From contig NZ_JAUORH010000005.1 in NCBI RefSeq assembly GCF_030547425.1, positions 1 through 64,000 of the forward strand: a stretch of DNA of 64,000 nucleotides. Reading direction: 5' to 3'. Origin of the DNA: Tenacibaculum sp. 1_MG-2023 (GTDB lineage: Bacteria > Bacteroidota > Bacteroidia > Flavobacteriales > Flavobacteriaceae). The notes beneath the pieces were generated by a model. It was given only the letters and a program-made list of their open reading frames with translations. It had not been told where the DNA came from and did not search any database. This document shows positions 53,198 to 60,050 of the stretch, piece by piece; within the stretch, counting starts at the first letter, position 1, and every line of letters starts with the position of its first letter. Made by a program: the position numbers and the translations under genes.

Positions 53198-53911
53198 TTA
53201 TTCTTCTTTATTATTTAACCCTAATTTTTCTTTTAATTTTAACAGACTTTCTTCTGCTGAAGTTTCAGTTACATCTGCCGCCTCTGACAGTTCCTGATCT
53301 ATTGATTTAGAAGATTTCGCTATTTCCCCATAAGCTTCAGCTAGAGCCTCTTCTTGTTTTACTTTCTCTTTCATGCGTTCTAACATAGAAACTGTGCTTG
53401 TACTATCAACATCAGCCATTTGTTTATTCAAATTCTTTGTTGCTTTAGAAACTTTAACTCTAGCTTTTAATGTTTTCAACTCATTTTCCCATTTGCTAAT
53501 ATTCTGTTTAATTTCCTGAATATTATATTCTAATTTACTCACTGAGTCATTAAATTGAACCTCTTCTTTTTTCACCATTAATATTTTATGGTTCATTTCT
53601 TCTTTTTTCATTAAAGCTTCCTTCGCTAGTCTGTCTGCCTCAGAAAGTTCCATATCTCCTTTTTGTCCTTTTTTCAAAATTAATATCGCTTTTTGCTCAT
53701 AATCTTGACTTTTAAAAGTTAACTCTTCTACATCGTTTTTAGCTCGAATAGCCAATGCTTTTACTTGCGCTAAGGATTCTAAACTTTCCTCAAGGTTTAA
53801 TTTTAAGTCTCTAATTCCTTGTTCTGTCATTTTAATAGGATCTTCCATCTTATCTATCGCAGAATTTGCTTCTGATTGCCCTATTTTAAAAAGTCTTTTA
53901 AAAAAATTCAT
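53198..53911 (-). CDS. PspA/IM30 (Vipp1) family protein
   Basis: A 237-residue membrane-binding coiled-coil protein of the phage-shock family, related to ESCRT-III. MNFFKRLFKIGQSEANSAIDKMEDPIKMTEQGIRDLKLNLEESLESLAQVKALAIR is the N-terminal amphipathic and first helical part, and KISKATKN-like KVSKATKNLNKQMADVDSTSTVSMLERMKEKV (about 150-180) the conserved hinge block. The C-terminus has LLKLKEKLGL. It binds stressed inner membrane and may seal or reshape it. It lies 11 bases after the YbjN-like gene and 2 before the OB-fold gene. Confidence 0.93.
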   Translation of the reverse strand: MNFFKRLFKIGQSEANSAIDKMEDPIKMTEQGIRDLKLNLEESLESLAQVKALAIRAKNDVEELTFKSQDYEQKAILILKKGQKGDMELSEADRLAKEALMKKEEMNHKILMVKKEEVQFNDSVSKLEYNIQEIKQNISKWENELKTLKARVKVSKATKNLNKQMADVDSTSTVSMLERMKEKVKQEEALAEAYGEIAKSSKSIDQELSEAADVTETSAEESLLKLKEKLGLNNKEE

Positions 53912-53922
53912 ATCTATTTTTT

Positions 53923-54324
53923 TTAATATTTTGAAAAATTAATAATGTGATCTGAGTATTCACTTAAGAGTAAGCTAAGTGAGTTTAAACTAGCTTCAAA
54001 CTCATTGGCGTCTAAATTCTCTAATTGAAGTGTATCTCTAAAAATAACACGTTCTCCACTTTCATCTAAGACAAAAGCTCCGTGGATTATATCTCTATTC
54101 TTTTGCAGTAAACTCCTAAAAATTTCTTGATTAGGCTCTTTAATTTTAAAGATATATTGTTCAAAAATTATAATTGGATTTGCAACTCCTATAATTAAGT
54201 TTTTAATTCCTTCGTTTTCTTTCTCAACAACAAAAATCCCTTCTTCTTGATTCTCTTTTACAATATTGAAGTTTAACTCTAGTAAAAAAATCTTTACCTT
54301 ACTAAAATGTGCATTCATTTTCAA
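53923..54324 (-). CDS. YbjN/CesT-like (Tir-chaperone fold) protein
   Basis: A 133-residue protein with the helix-strand pattern of YbjN and type III chaperone-like domains: VKIFLLELNFNIVKENQEEGIFVVEKENEGIKNLIIGVANPIIIFEQYIF, LLQKNRDIIHGAFVLDESGERVIFRDTLQLENLDANEFEASLNSLSLLL. The RDIIHGAFVLD...IFRDTL block is the most conserved part of such YbjN-like proteins. The first codons offer two starts (MKMNAHF); the second, at 54318, is also possible. It is the first gene of the PspA module and probably binds a partner in the module. Confidence 0.78.
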   Translation of the reverse strand: MKMNAHFSKVKIFLLELNFNIVKENQEEGIFVVEKENEGIKNLIIGVANPIIIFEQYIFKIKEPNQEIFRSLLQKNRDIIHGAFVLDESGERVIFRDTLQLENLDANEFEASLNSLSLLLSEYSDHIINFSKY

Positions 54325-54468
54325 GTAGTTTAATTAGTTTGTATAGCATTCTTTTTAAACGATAATATTACAAAAAGTTTCTAAAATTTAAAGACACTTA
54401 ACACAATATTATTTAGTTACATAATTTTAATATTTAAACATCCTCTCTCTAATTTTTAAACTAAAAAA

Positions 54469-54553
54469 ATTAGCAAAAACAAAAATAATTAGCTAATATT
54501 GTTTGCTCAAATATACAAAAACAAAAACAATTAGCAAATAAAATTAGCAAAAC
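54469..54553 (+). promoter_or_regulatory. Cluster of ATTAGCAAA-type sites, probable operators
   Basis: ATTAGCAAAAAC at 54469-54480, palindromic ATTAGCTAAT at 54488-54497, inverted GTTTGCT at 54501-54507, ATTAGCAAAT at 54530-54539, and ATTAGCAAAAC at 54543-54553 directly before the XRE gene's ATG. Five related sites in 85 bases, between the regulator and the divergent PspA module (the gap is 54325-54553). They are suited to autoregulation by the XRE protein and possibly control of the module. Confidence 0.6.
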
Positions 54554-55312
54554 ATGTCATTTTTTGGTAAAAACATAAAAAAAATAAGAAGTGTTAAACG
54601 CTTAAGCCAGCAAGCTTTTGCAGAACTTTTCAACCTTAAGAGAGCTACACTGGGCGCTTATGAAGAAGGCAGAAGCGAACCAAAAATTGATACAATTATA
54701 AAAATTGCTAATTATTTTAGCATTCCTATAGACAATTTATTAACTTCAGAGCTCACAGTTAATAATTTACTTCAGTTTAAAGAGGATTTAACCCTAGAAA
54801 CTGAAAAACTATCAAAAGAAACCTTCACCATTATACCCTGCATAACCGAAAAGACAATTACAGAATACATAAAACACCACAACAAAACTTCTTTTATTGA
54901 TGATTTATCCAAAATTCAACTCCCTATTAACTCTCAAAAAAAACTCAGAGCTTATACCGTTTCTAATTTAGAAATGGCTAATCACAATAATGGATTATAC
55001 CCTAACGACATAGTAATAGGCCAGTTTACACCAAACAACACTATAAAGAACTTAAAAAATGGAGAGCTCACACTAACTCTTGTTAAAAATGAATTGATTC
55101 TACGCAAACTATACATTGAAAACGATTCTGTAACTCTACGTGCAAACCATAAAAACATCCCCGATAAAACATTTTCTATTACAGATATTAAAGAATTGTG
55201 GAAAATACAATATGTATTTTTCAATAGAATTCCTGACCTTAATACCTCTATAGAAAACAAACTTTCTTTTTTAGAACAAGAACTTTTGAAACTAAAAAGA
55301 GAACTACAATAA
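54554..55312 (+). CDS. XRE family regulator with S24/LexA-like C-terminal domain
   Basis: A 252-residue regulator. Residues 7-60 are a XRE helix-turn-helix (IKKIRSVKRLSQQAFAELFNLKRATLGAYEEGRSEPKIDTIIKIANYF). Residues 125-215 look like an S24/LexA-type domain (LRAYTVSNLEMANHNNGLYPNDIVIGQF, ILRKLY). In LexA the GDSM serine is essential; here the place reads NLEM, so self-cleavage is unlikely and ligand or protein sensing more so. The last 25 residues are a coiled coil (LSFLEQELLKLKREL). It diverges from the PspA module and ends 4 bases from the convergent KMO gene. Confidence 0.85.
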   Translation: MSFFGKNIKKIRSVKRLSQQAFAELFNLKRATLGAYEEGRSEPKIDTIIKIANYFSIPIDNLLTSELTVNNLLQFKEDLTLETEKLSKETFTIIPCITEKTITEYIKHHNKTSFIDDLSKIQLPINSQKKLRAYTVSNLEMANHNNGLYPNDIVIGQFTPNNTIKNLKNGELTLTLVKNELILRKLYIENDSVTLRANHKNIPDKTFSITDIKELWKIQYVFFNRIPDLNTSIENKLSFLEQELLKLKRELQ

Positions 55313-55316
55313 ATAA

Positions 55317-56714
55317 CTATCTAAATCCAGCTATTTTATCTTCTTCTAAAATTTCATTAGTTTCTTCTTGCACCTTTTTTAACACCTCATTCAAATCGGT
55401 GATTGTATCTAAATCGTGATGAACTACCATGTTTAACAAGGCTTTATCTTGCGCACGTCCTTTTTTCATCGCTTCTGCATACGGAATCTCTTCATTAAAA
55501 GTTACCATAGAATACTTTGAAAAATATTCTGTTGGGAACGTCTTTTCTAAATCCATTTCTAACTTTCTCTTTTGCTTAAATAATGGATTCGCTACATGGT
55601 CTCGCATTTCATAAAAATTGTCAATGGCTAAATCAGCAATCGCATCGGTATCTTCTTTACGTGCTTTTTCATACGCTTTAAAAGTAACTTGCCAATCTCC
55701 TTCGTGCGTATCTAGAATCGTATCAAATACGGTTACATCTTCAAACGAAGCATTCATTCCTTGTCCATAAAACGGAACAATCGCATGTGCTGCATCTCCC
55801 AGTAACAAGGTTTTATTTTGATAATGCCAAGGTGAGCATTTTACCGTTCCTAAAGCTCCAGTCGGATTATTAATAAACTCATCTTTAATACTTGGTATCA
55901 ACGCTAAGGCATCTGAAAATTCTTTTTCAAAAAACTCAGTTATCTTTTCTTCTGAAGTTAAGTTGTTGAAATTGTATTCTCCTTCGTCGTAACTCAAAAA
56001 CAAGGTTACCGTAAAACTTCCATCTAAGTTCGGCAATGCGATTAACATGTACTCTCCACGAGGCCAAATATGCAAATGATCTTTACTAATTAGGTGTTTT
56101 CCTAACTTGTCTGCAGGAATTTCTAATTCCTTGTATCCGTGTGTTAAAAAATTCTGCGAATAGCTAAATAAGAATTTTCTTTCTAAATAGTAGCTTTTTC
56201 TCAATGCTGATCCTGCACCATCAGTCCCAAAAATCACATCTCCATCTACTGAAAACTCTTCTTTAGTATTGTAATCTTTAAAATGTGCAACTGTATTTTC
56301 AATATCTACGGAAGTACATTCCGTATTAAAATGTATTGTTACATTTTCGTGTTTTTCTGCTTCCGTTAATAAAATTCCGTTTAAATCACCTCTTGGAATA
56401 GAGTTGATATACTCTCCTTCTCTTCCTGAATAATTAGAAGCAAACGTATTCCCTTCTCTATCGTGCATTAAACGTCCGTACATCGGAATACAAATTTCAC
56501 GCGCTTTTTCTTCTACACCACATAAACGAAGTGCTTTAAAACCACGATCAGATAATGCTAAGTTGATAGAACGTCCTGCTGAAATATCGGTAACTCGTAA
56601 ATCTGGACGACTTTCATACATTGCTACCTTATAGCCTCTTTGTGCTAAACGAAGTGCTAATAAACTTCCGCATAAACCAGCACCTATAATTACTATGTTA
56701 TCTTTTTTACTCAT
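55317..56714 (-). CDS. kmo: Kynurenine 3-monooxygenase
   Basis: A 465-residue FAD monooxygenase that hydroxylates L-kynurenine with NADPH. IVIIGAGLCGSLLALRLAQRGYKVAMYE (about 7-34) is the FAD fold, RSINLALSDRGFKAL (about 48-62) the KMO signature, VIFGTDGAGSALR a middle loop, and LLLGDAAHAIVPFYGQGMNASFEDVTVF (about 299-326) the FAD-ribose block of this family. A short C-terminal part carries the membrane-like helix of some homologues only weakly. It shares one base with the kynU stop (TAATG), so the two are translated together. Confidence 0.96.
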   Translation of the reverse strand: MSKKDNIVIIGAGLCGSLLALRLAQRGYKVAMYESRPDLRVTDISAGRSINLALSDRGFKALRLCGVEEKAREICIPMYGRLMHDREGNTFASNYSGREGEYINSIPRGDLNGILLTEAEKHENVTIHFNTECTSVDIENTVAHFKDYNTKEEFSVDGDVIFGTDGAGSALRKSYYLERKFLFSYSQNFLTHGYKELEIPADKLGKHLISKDHLHIWPRGEYMLIALPNLDGSFTVTLFLSYDEGEYNFNNLTSEEKITEFFEKEFSDALALIPSIKDEFINNPTGALGTVKCSPWHYQNKTLLLGDAAHAIVPFYGQGMNASFEDVTVFDTILDTHEGDWQVTFKAYEKARKEDTDAIADLAIDNFYEMRDHVANPLFKQKRKLEMDLEKTFPTEYFSKYSMVTFNEEIPYAEAMKKGRAQDKALLNMVVHHDLDTITDLNEVLKKVQEETNEILEEDKIAGFR

Positions 56715-57973
56715 TACAATAATTCTTTTAATTTCTCAACCATTCTAAACACATCTTCAAAACTATTATACATTGGCACAGGGGCACAACGTATTACATC
56801 AGGCTCTCTCCAATCGGTAATAATATTATTTTCGGTTAATTTTTTGTGCAAACTTTTATCTGCATGCTGCACTTGAATAGATAATTGGCATCCTCTTTCT
56901 TTCGGGTTAGATGGTGTAATTATTTTAATGCTGGCCGTATCAATCTGATTGATTAAGTATTCAAAATATCCCGTTAATTTTTCCGATTTAGCTCTTAACG
57001 CTTCCATTCCTACTTCTTCAAACATATCTAACGAAGCTCTAATCGCTGCCATTGATAAAATTGGCGGATTACTCAACTGCCAACCTTCTCCTCCTGCCAT
57101 TACATCAAAGGGTTGACGCATATTGAAACGAGTTTCTTTATTATGATTCCACCATCCTGCAAAACGAGGTAAGTCTTTATTGTGCGCATGTTTTTCATGT
57201 ACGAATAGGCCTCCTAAACTTCCTGGTCCTGAGTTTAGATACTTATAGGTACACCAAGCAGCGAAATCAACTCCACTATTGTGCAATTCTGGAGAAATAT
57301 TTCCAGCACCGTGTGCTAAGTCAATTCCCACCATGCAATTTTTAGCGTGTCCAATTTCTGCAATACGTTTGATATCTAAATACTGTCCTGTATAATAATT
57401 CACACCACCTATCAACAACAAAGCTATTTCATCACCTTGTTCATCAATTATTTTCTCTAAGTCTTCTATTCGTAATAACTCTTCTCCTTCACGGGGTTTC
57501 CATTCTATCAATCCTTCTTCAGTATCAAAACCATGAAATTTTAATTGCGATTGTACTGCATATCTATCCGAAGGAAACGCATCACTTTCTATAACAATTT
57601 TATACTTTGTTTTAGTTGGTTGATAAAACGATACCATTAACAAATGCAAATTGGTTGTTAAGGTATTCATCACCACCACTTCTAATGGTTTTGCTCCTAC
57701 AATTTTTGCCATCGAATTTGTTAAAAACTCATGATATGGCATCCATGGATTTCGAGCTTCAAAATGCCCTTCTACTCCATATTTTGCCCAATCGTCTAAT
57801 TCTTGTTGAATGTATTGTTGCGTTTGTTTAGGTTGTAATCCAAGAGAATTCCCCGTAAAATACAACCAGTCATTTCCTTCGGCATCTTTTGGAATATGAA
57901 ACTGCGCTCTTAAATGCGCTAAATTATCTTCTTTATCTAGTTGTTGTGCGTAATCAAGTGTTGGTTTGTGCAT
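56714..57973 (-). CDS. kynU: Kynureninase
   Basis: The ATG at 57973 (MHKPTLDYAQQLDKEDNLAHLRAQFHIP) gives 419 residues; a 12-residue longer start has no family support. It is a PLP enzyme that splits 3-hydroxykynurenine into 3-hydroxyanthranilate and alanine. FTGNSLGLQP (about 39-48), VMNTLTTNLHLLMVSFY, GIDLAHGAGNISPELH (about 213-228), CTYKYLNSGPGSLGGLFVHEKH (about 239-260) with the PLP lysine of YKYLN are the family blocks. The gene precedes kmo on the strand and is divergent from the IclR regulator. Confidence 0.96.
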   Translation of the reverse strand: MHKPTLDYAQQLDKEDNLAHLRAQFHIPKDAEGNDWLYFTGNSLGLQPKQTQQYIQQELDDWAKYGVEGHFEARNPWMPYHEFLTNSMAKIVGAKPLEVVVMNTLTTNLHLLMVSFYQPTKTKYKIVIESDAFPSDRYAVQSQLKFHGFDTEEGLIEWKPREGEELLRIEDLEKIIDEQGDEIALLLIGGVNYYTGQYLDIKRIAEIGHAKNCMVGIDLAHGAGNISPELHNSGVDFAAWCTYKYLNSGPGSLGGLFVHEKHAHNKDLPRFAGWWNHNKETRFNMRQPFDVMAGGEGWQLSNPPILSMAAIRASLDMFEEVGMEALRAKSEKLTGYFEYLINQIDTASIKIITPSNPKERGCQLSIQVQHADKSLHKKLTENNIITDWREPDVIRCAPVPMYNSFEDVFRMVEKLKELL

Positions 57974-58060
57974 ACTTATCTTTATTTCTAAAAACCATTT
58001 TAAAGACACTAAAGATACTTCATTTTTGACTCAAAATAAAAACCAAAGTGTTTCATATAC

Positions 58061-58075
58061 TAAAACAGCGTTTTA
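58061..58075. promoter_or_regulatory. 15-base palindrome between kynU and the IclR gene
   Basis: TAAAAC (58061-58066) is mirrored by GTTTTA (58070-58075) across AGC. IclR-type repressors often bind palindromes of this size, and this lies in the 148-base gap of the divergent kynU and IclR genes. It is the only clear palindrome in that gap; a binding role is a guess. Confidence 0.35.
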
Positions 58076-58121
58076 TAAACTTACCAACTTTTATTATATT
58101 AGTCAATATTTTTTTAAAAAA

Positions 58122-58898
58122 ATGAATACAGGTTCTAAAAATTTAAATCAGTCCATCATCAAAGCATTTACTGTTTTAGATGCTTTTACTAATGATAAAA
58201 AAGAATGGGGTGTTAGAGAATTAGCTACTATAACTGGCTATAACAAGAGTACCGTATACAGATTATTAAGCACTTTAGTTTCGTTAAATGCTGTGCAACA
58301 AAACAACAACGAAAAATACCAACTAGGAAGTAAATTATTTGAATTAGGGAACCGTGTTGCTATCTATAAATCACTAAGAAACTTAACTAACGAGTCTATA
58401 CAAAAAGTAGCCTTAGAAATTAAGGAAACTGTTTTGTTGGGTATTTTAAAAGAACAACAAGTACTACACATTAATAAAGCAGACAGTTTACAAGGACTAA
58501 AAATAAGCACTTCTATTGGTTCTTACGCCCCTATTAATGGCAGCGCAATTGGAAAATTATTATTAGCTTTTTCTTCGTTAGAAACACAAAGAACTTTTTT
58601 TAGTTCAGTTACACTGCAATCATTCACTAAAAATACGTTTACCTCAACCTCAAAGCTCAAAAAGGAAATACAATTAATTCAGCAACAAAAGTTTGCTTTA
58701 GATATTGAAGAGTTTGAAATTGGTTTGGTATGTATTGCAATACCCATATACAACAAAAAAGGAAAGGTTATTGCTGGATTGAGCGCATCTGGACCTTCCA
58801 GTAGGTTTAAAATGGAAAATGTTGCTAGCTATATAAAAATCTTACAGAATGGTGCTGCTGAGATAGAAAATAGACTAAGTGATTTTAATAGATTATAA
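58122..58898 (+). CDS. IclR family regulator, probable regulator of the kynurenine genes
   Basis: The ATG at 58122 (MNTGSKNLNQSIIKAFTVLDAF) gives 258 residues, the family norm; an earlier frame extends over kynU. Residues 10-70 are the winged helix (WGVRELATITGYNKSTVYRLLSTLVSLNAVQ), 85-250 the effector-binding IclR domain (VLLGILKEQQVLHINKADSLQGLKI, GSYAPINGSAIGKLLLAF, EIGLVCIAIPIYNKKGKVIAGLSASGP). The divergence from kynU suggests that it responds to kynurenine or an anthranilate metabolite, as seen in other kyn loci; this is inference. It is followed by a Crp/Fnr gene after 9 bases. Confidence 0.9.
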   Translation: MNTGSKNLNQSIIKAFTVLDAFTNDKKEWGVRELATITGYNKSTVYRLLSTLVSLNAVQQNNNEKYQLGSKLFELGNRVAIYKSLRNLTNESIQKVALEIKETVLLGILKEQQVLHINKADSLQGLKISTSIGSYAPINGSAIGKLLLAFSSLETQRTFFSSVTLQSFTKNTFTSTSKLKKEIQLIQQQKFALDIEEFEIGLVCIAIPIYNKKGKVIAGLSASGPSSRFKMENVASYIKILQNGAAEIENRLSDFNRL

Positions 58899-58907
58899 AA
58901 TTGAATC

Positions 58908-59474
58908 ATGAAACAAATTAAAACACTTTTACAATCTTTTGCTAACATTTCTGATAAAGATTCAGATTACTTTTCTTCTAAACTAAAAAAACAAACGCTT
59001 CAAAAAAAGGAAATACTATTGATCAAAGGAGAAACAGAAAATTACCTTTCTTTTGTTGAGGAAGGGGTTTTAAGATTGTTTATTCCAAAAATTGAAAACG
59101 ATGTTACCTTTGGTTTTGTTTTTAAAAATAGCTTTATAAGTGCTTATGACTCTTTTTTAACACAAACTCCATCTGAATATAGTATTGAAACGTTGACTCC
59201 TACTGTTTTATGGAGATTATCTTCTAATGATTTAGAAAGCATCTATCAAAATACTTCTATTGGTAATGAAATTGGAAGAAAAAATGCCGAAAGTTTATTC
59301 TTGCTAAAGTCAAAACGAGAGCTTTCTTTATTAAACAACACCCCTGAAGAACGATATCTTAACCTTTTTCATGAAAGACCTGAGTTAATCAAGCAAATTC
59401 CATTAAAATATATAGCTTCTTATATTGGGGTAACCCCACAAGCGTTGAGTAGAATTAGAAAACGAATTTATTAA
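58908..59474 (+). CDS. Crp/Fnr family regulator
   Basis: A 188-residue regulator. Residues 25-115 are a cyclic-nucleotide-type jellyroll (LKKQTLQKKEILLIKGETENYLSFVEEGVLRLFI), and 130-188 a helix-turn-helix (RYLNLFHERPELIKQIPLKYIASYIGVTPQALSRIRKRIY). The cAMP-binding residues are not obvious, as in most Bacteroidetes members of this class. It is 9 bases after the IclR gene and 57 before the DoxX-like gene, which it may control; such pairs are common in flavobacteria. Confidence 0.9.
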   Translation: MKQIKTLLQSFANISDKDSDYFSSKLKKQTLQKKEILLIKGETENYLSFVEEGVLRLFIPKIENDVTFGFVFKNSFISAYDSFLTQTPSEYSIETLTPTVLWRLSSNDLESIYQNTSIGNEIGRKNAESLFLLKSKRELSLLNNTPEERYLNLFHERPELIKQIPLKYIASYIGVTPQALSRIRKRIY

Positions 59475-59531
59475 CCCAAGTTCATTGATTGTTTTTAAAA
59501 GTTTATTCAATTTTGAGAAAAATTTTAATCA

Positions 59532-59984
59532 ATGAAACCATTATTTATTTTACTAATCATTTTTATAATTTCTACAGGAGTTCAGAAACTATTTTTAAAA
59601 AGTGTGAACTATACTCTTTCTGGCAGAATCGCCATGTGTGCTATGTTGCTATTTACTGCTTTAGGACACTTTTTATTTATAGATGGCATGAGTAAAATGA
59701 TTCCGAATTTTATCCCTTTAAAATCATCTATAGTAATACTAACAGGCGTATTTGAAATTATATTGGCAATTGGTTTACTATTACCAAACTACCAAAAAAC
59801 CACGGGCTGGATTCTTATTGTATTCCTTGTATTAATGTTACCCGCCAACATAAAAGCAAGCTTGGAGAACTTAAACTATCAAACGGGTACTTATGATGGT
59901 AAAGGACTTTCTTATTTATGGTTTAGAGTTCCTTTACAGTTCTTTTTTATTGTTTGGGTGTACTTTTCTACTTTAAAAAAGTAA
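59532..59984 (+). CDS. DoxX-like membrane protein
   Basis: A 150-residue protein with four hydrophobic helices (about 2-22, 35-55, 68-90, 118-146) and the DoxX-type motifs LGHFLFIDGMSKMIPNFIP and GVFEIILAIGLLLPNYQKTTGWILIVFLVLMLPANI. It is typical of the small DoxX family, whose role is uncertain (redox or quinone linked). The frame 59532-59984 is preferred over an overlapping frame at 59489-59695 that has no family features. It follows the Crp/Fnr gene by 57 bases. Confidence 0.82.
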   Translation: MKPLFILLIIFIISTGVQKLFLKSVNYTLSGRIAMCAMLLFTALGHFLFIDGMSKMIPNFIPLKSSIVILTGVFEIILAIGLLLPNYQKTTGWILIVFLVLMLPANIKASLENLNYQTGTYDGKGLSYLWFRVPLQFFFIVWVYFSTLKK

Positions 59985-59996
59985 TTATAAATAAAA

Positions 59997-60022
59997 AAGG
60001 TCTACATTTTACTGTAGACCTT
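59997..60022 (-). terminator. Terminator of the SerB-SerA gene
   Basis: AAGGTCTACA (59997-60006) pairs with TGTAGACCTT (60013-60022) around a 6-base loop. On the minus strand it is followed by TTTTTTAT, so it is best placed for the serA-side gene, whose stop is about 30 bases away; the plus side lacks a T-run. Confidence 0.8.
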
Positions 60023-60050
60023 GAACAATATAATTTGTTTAAGACATGAT

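Noticed and set aside
59489..59695. A 68-codon frame starting MFLKVYSILRK
   Set aside because: It overlaps the DoxX-like gene in another frame and has no family features, whereas the DoxX frame has conserved motifs and four helices.
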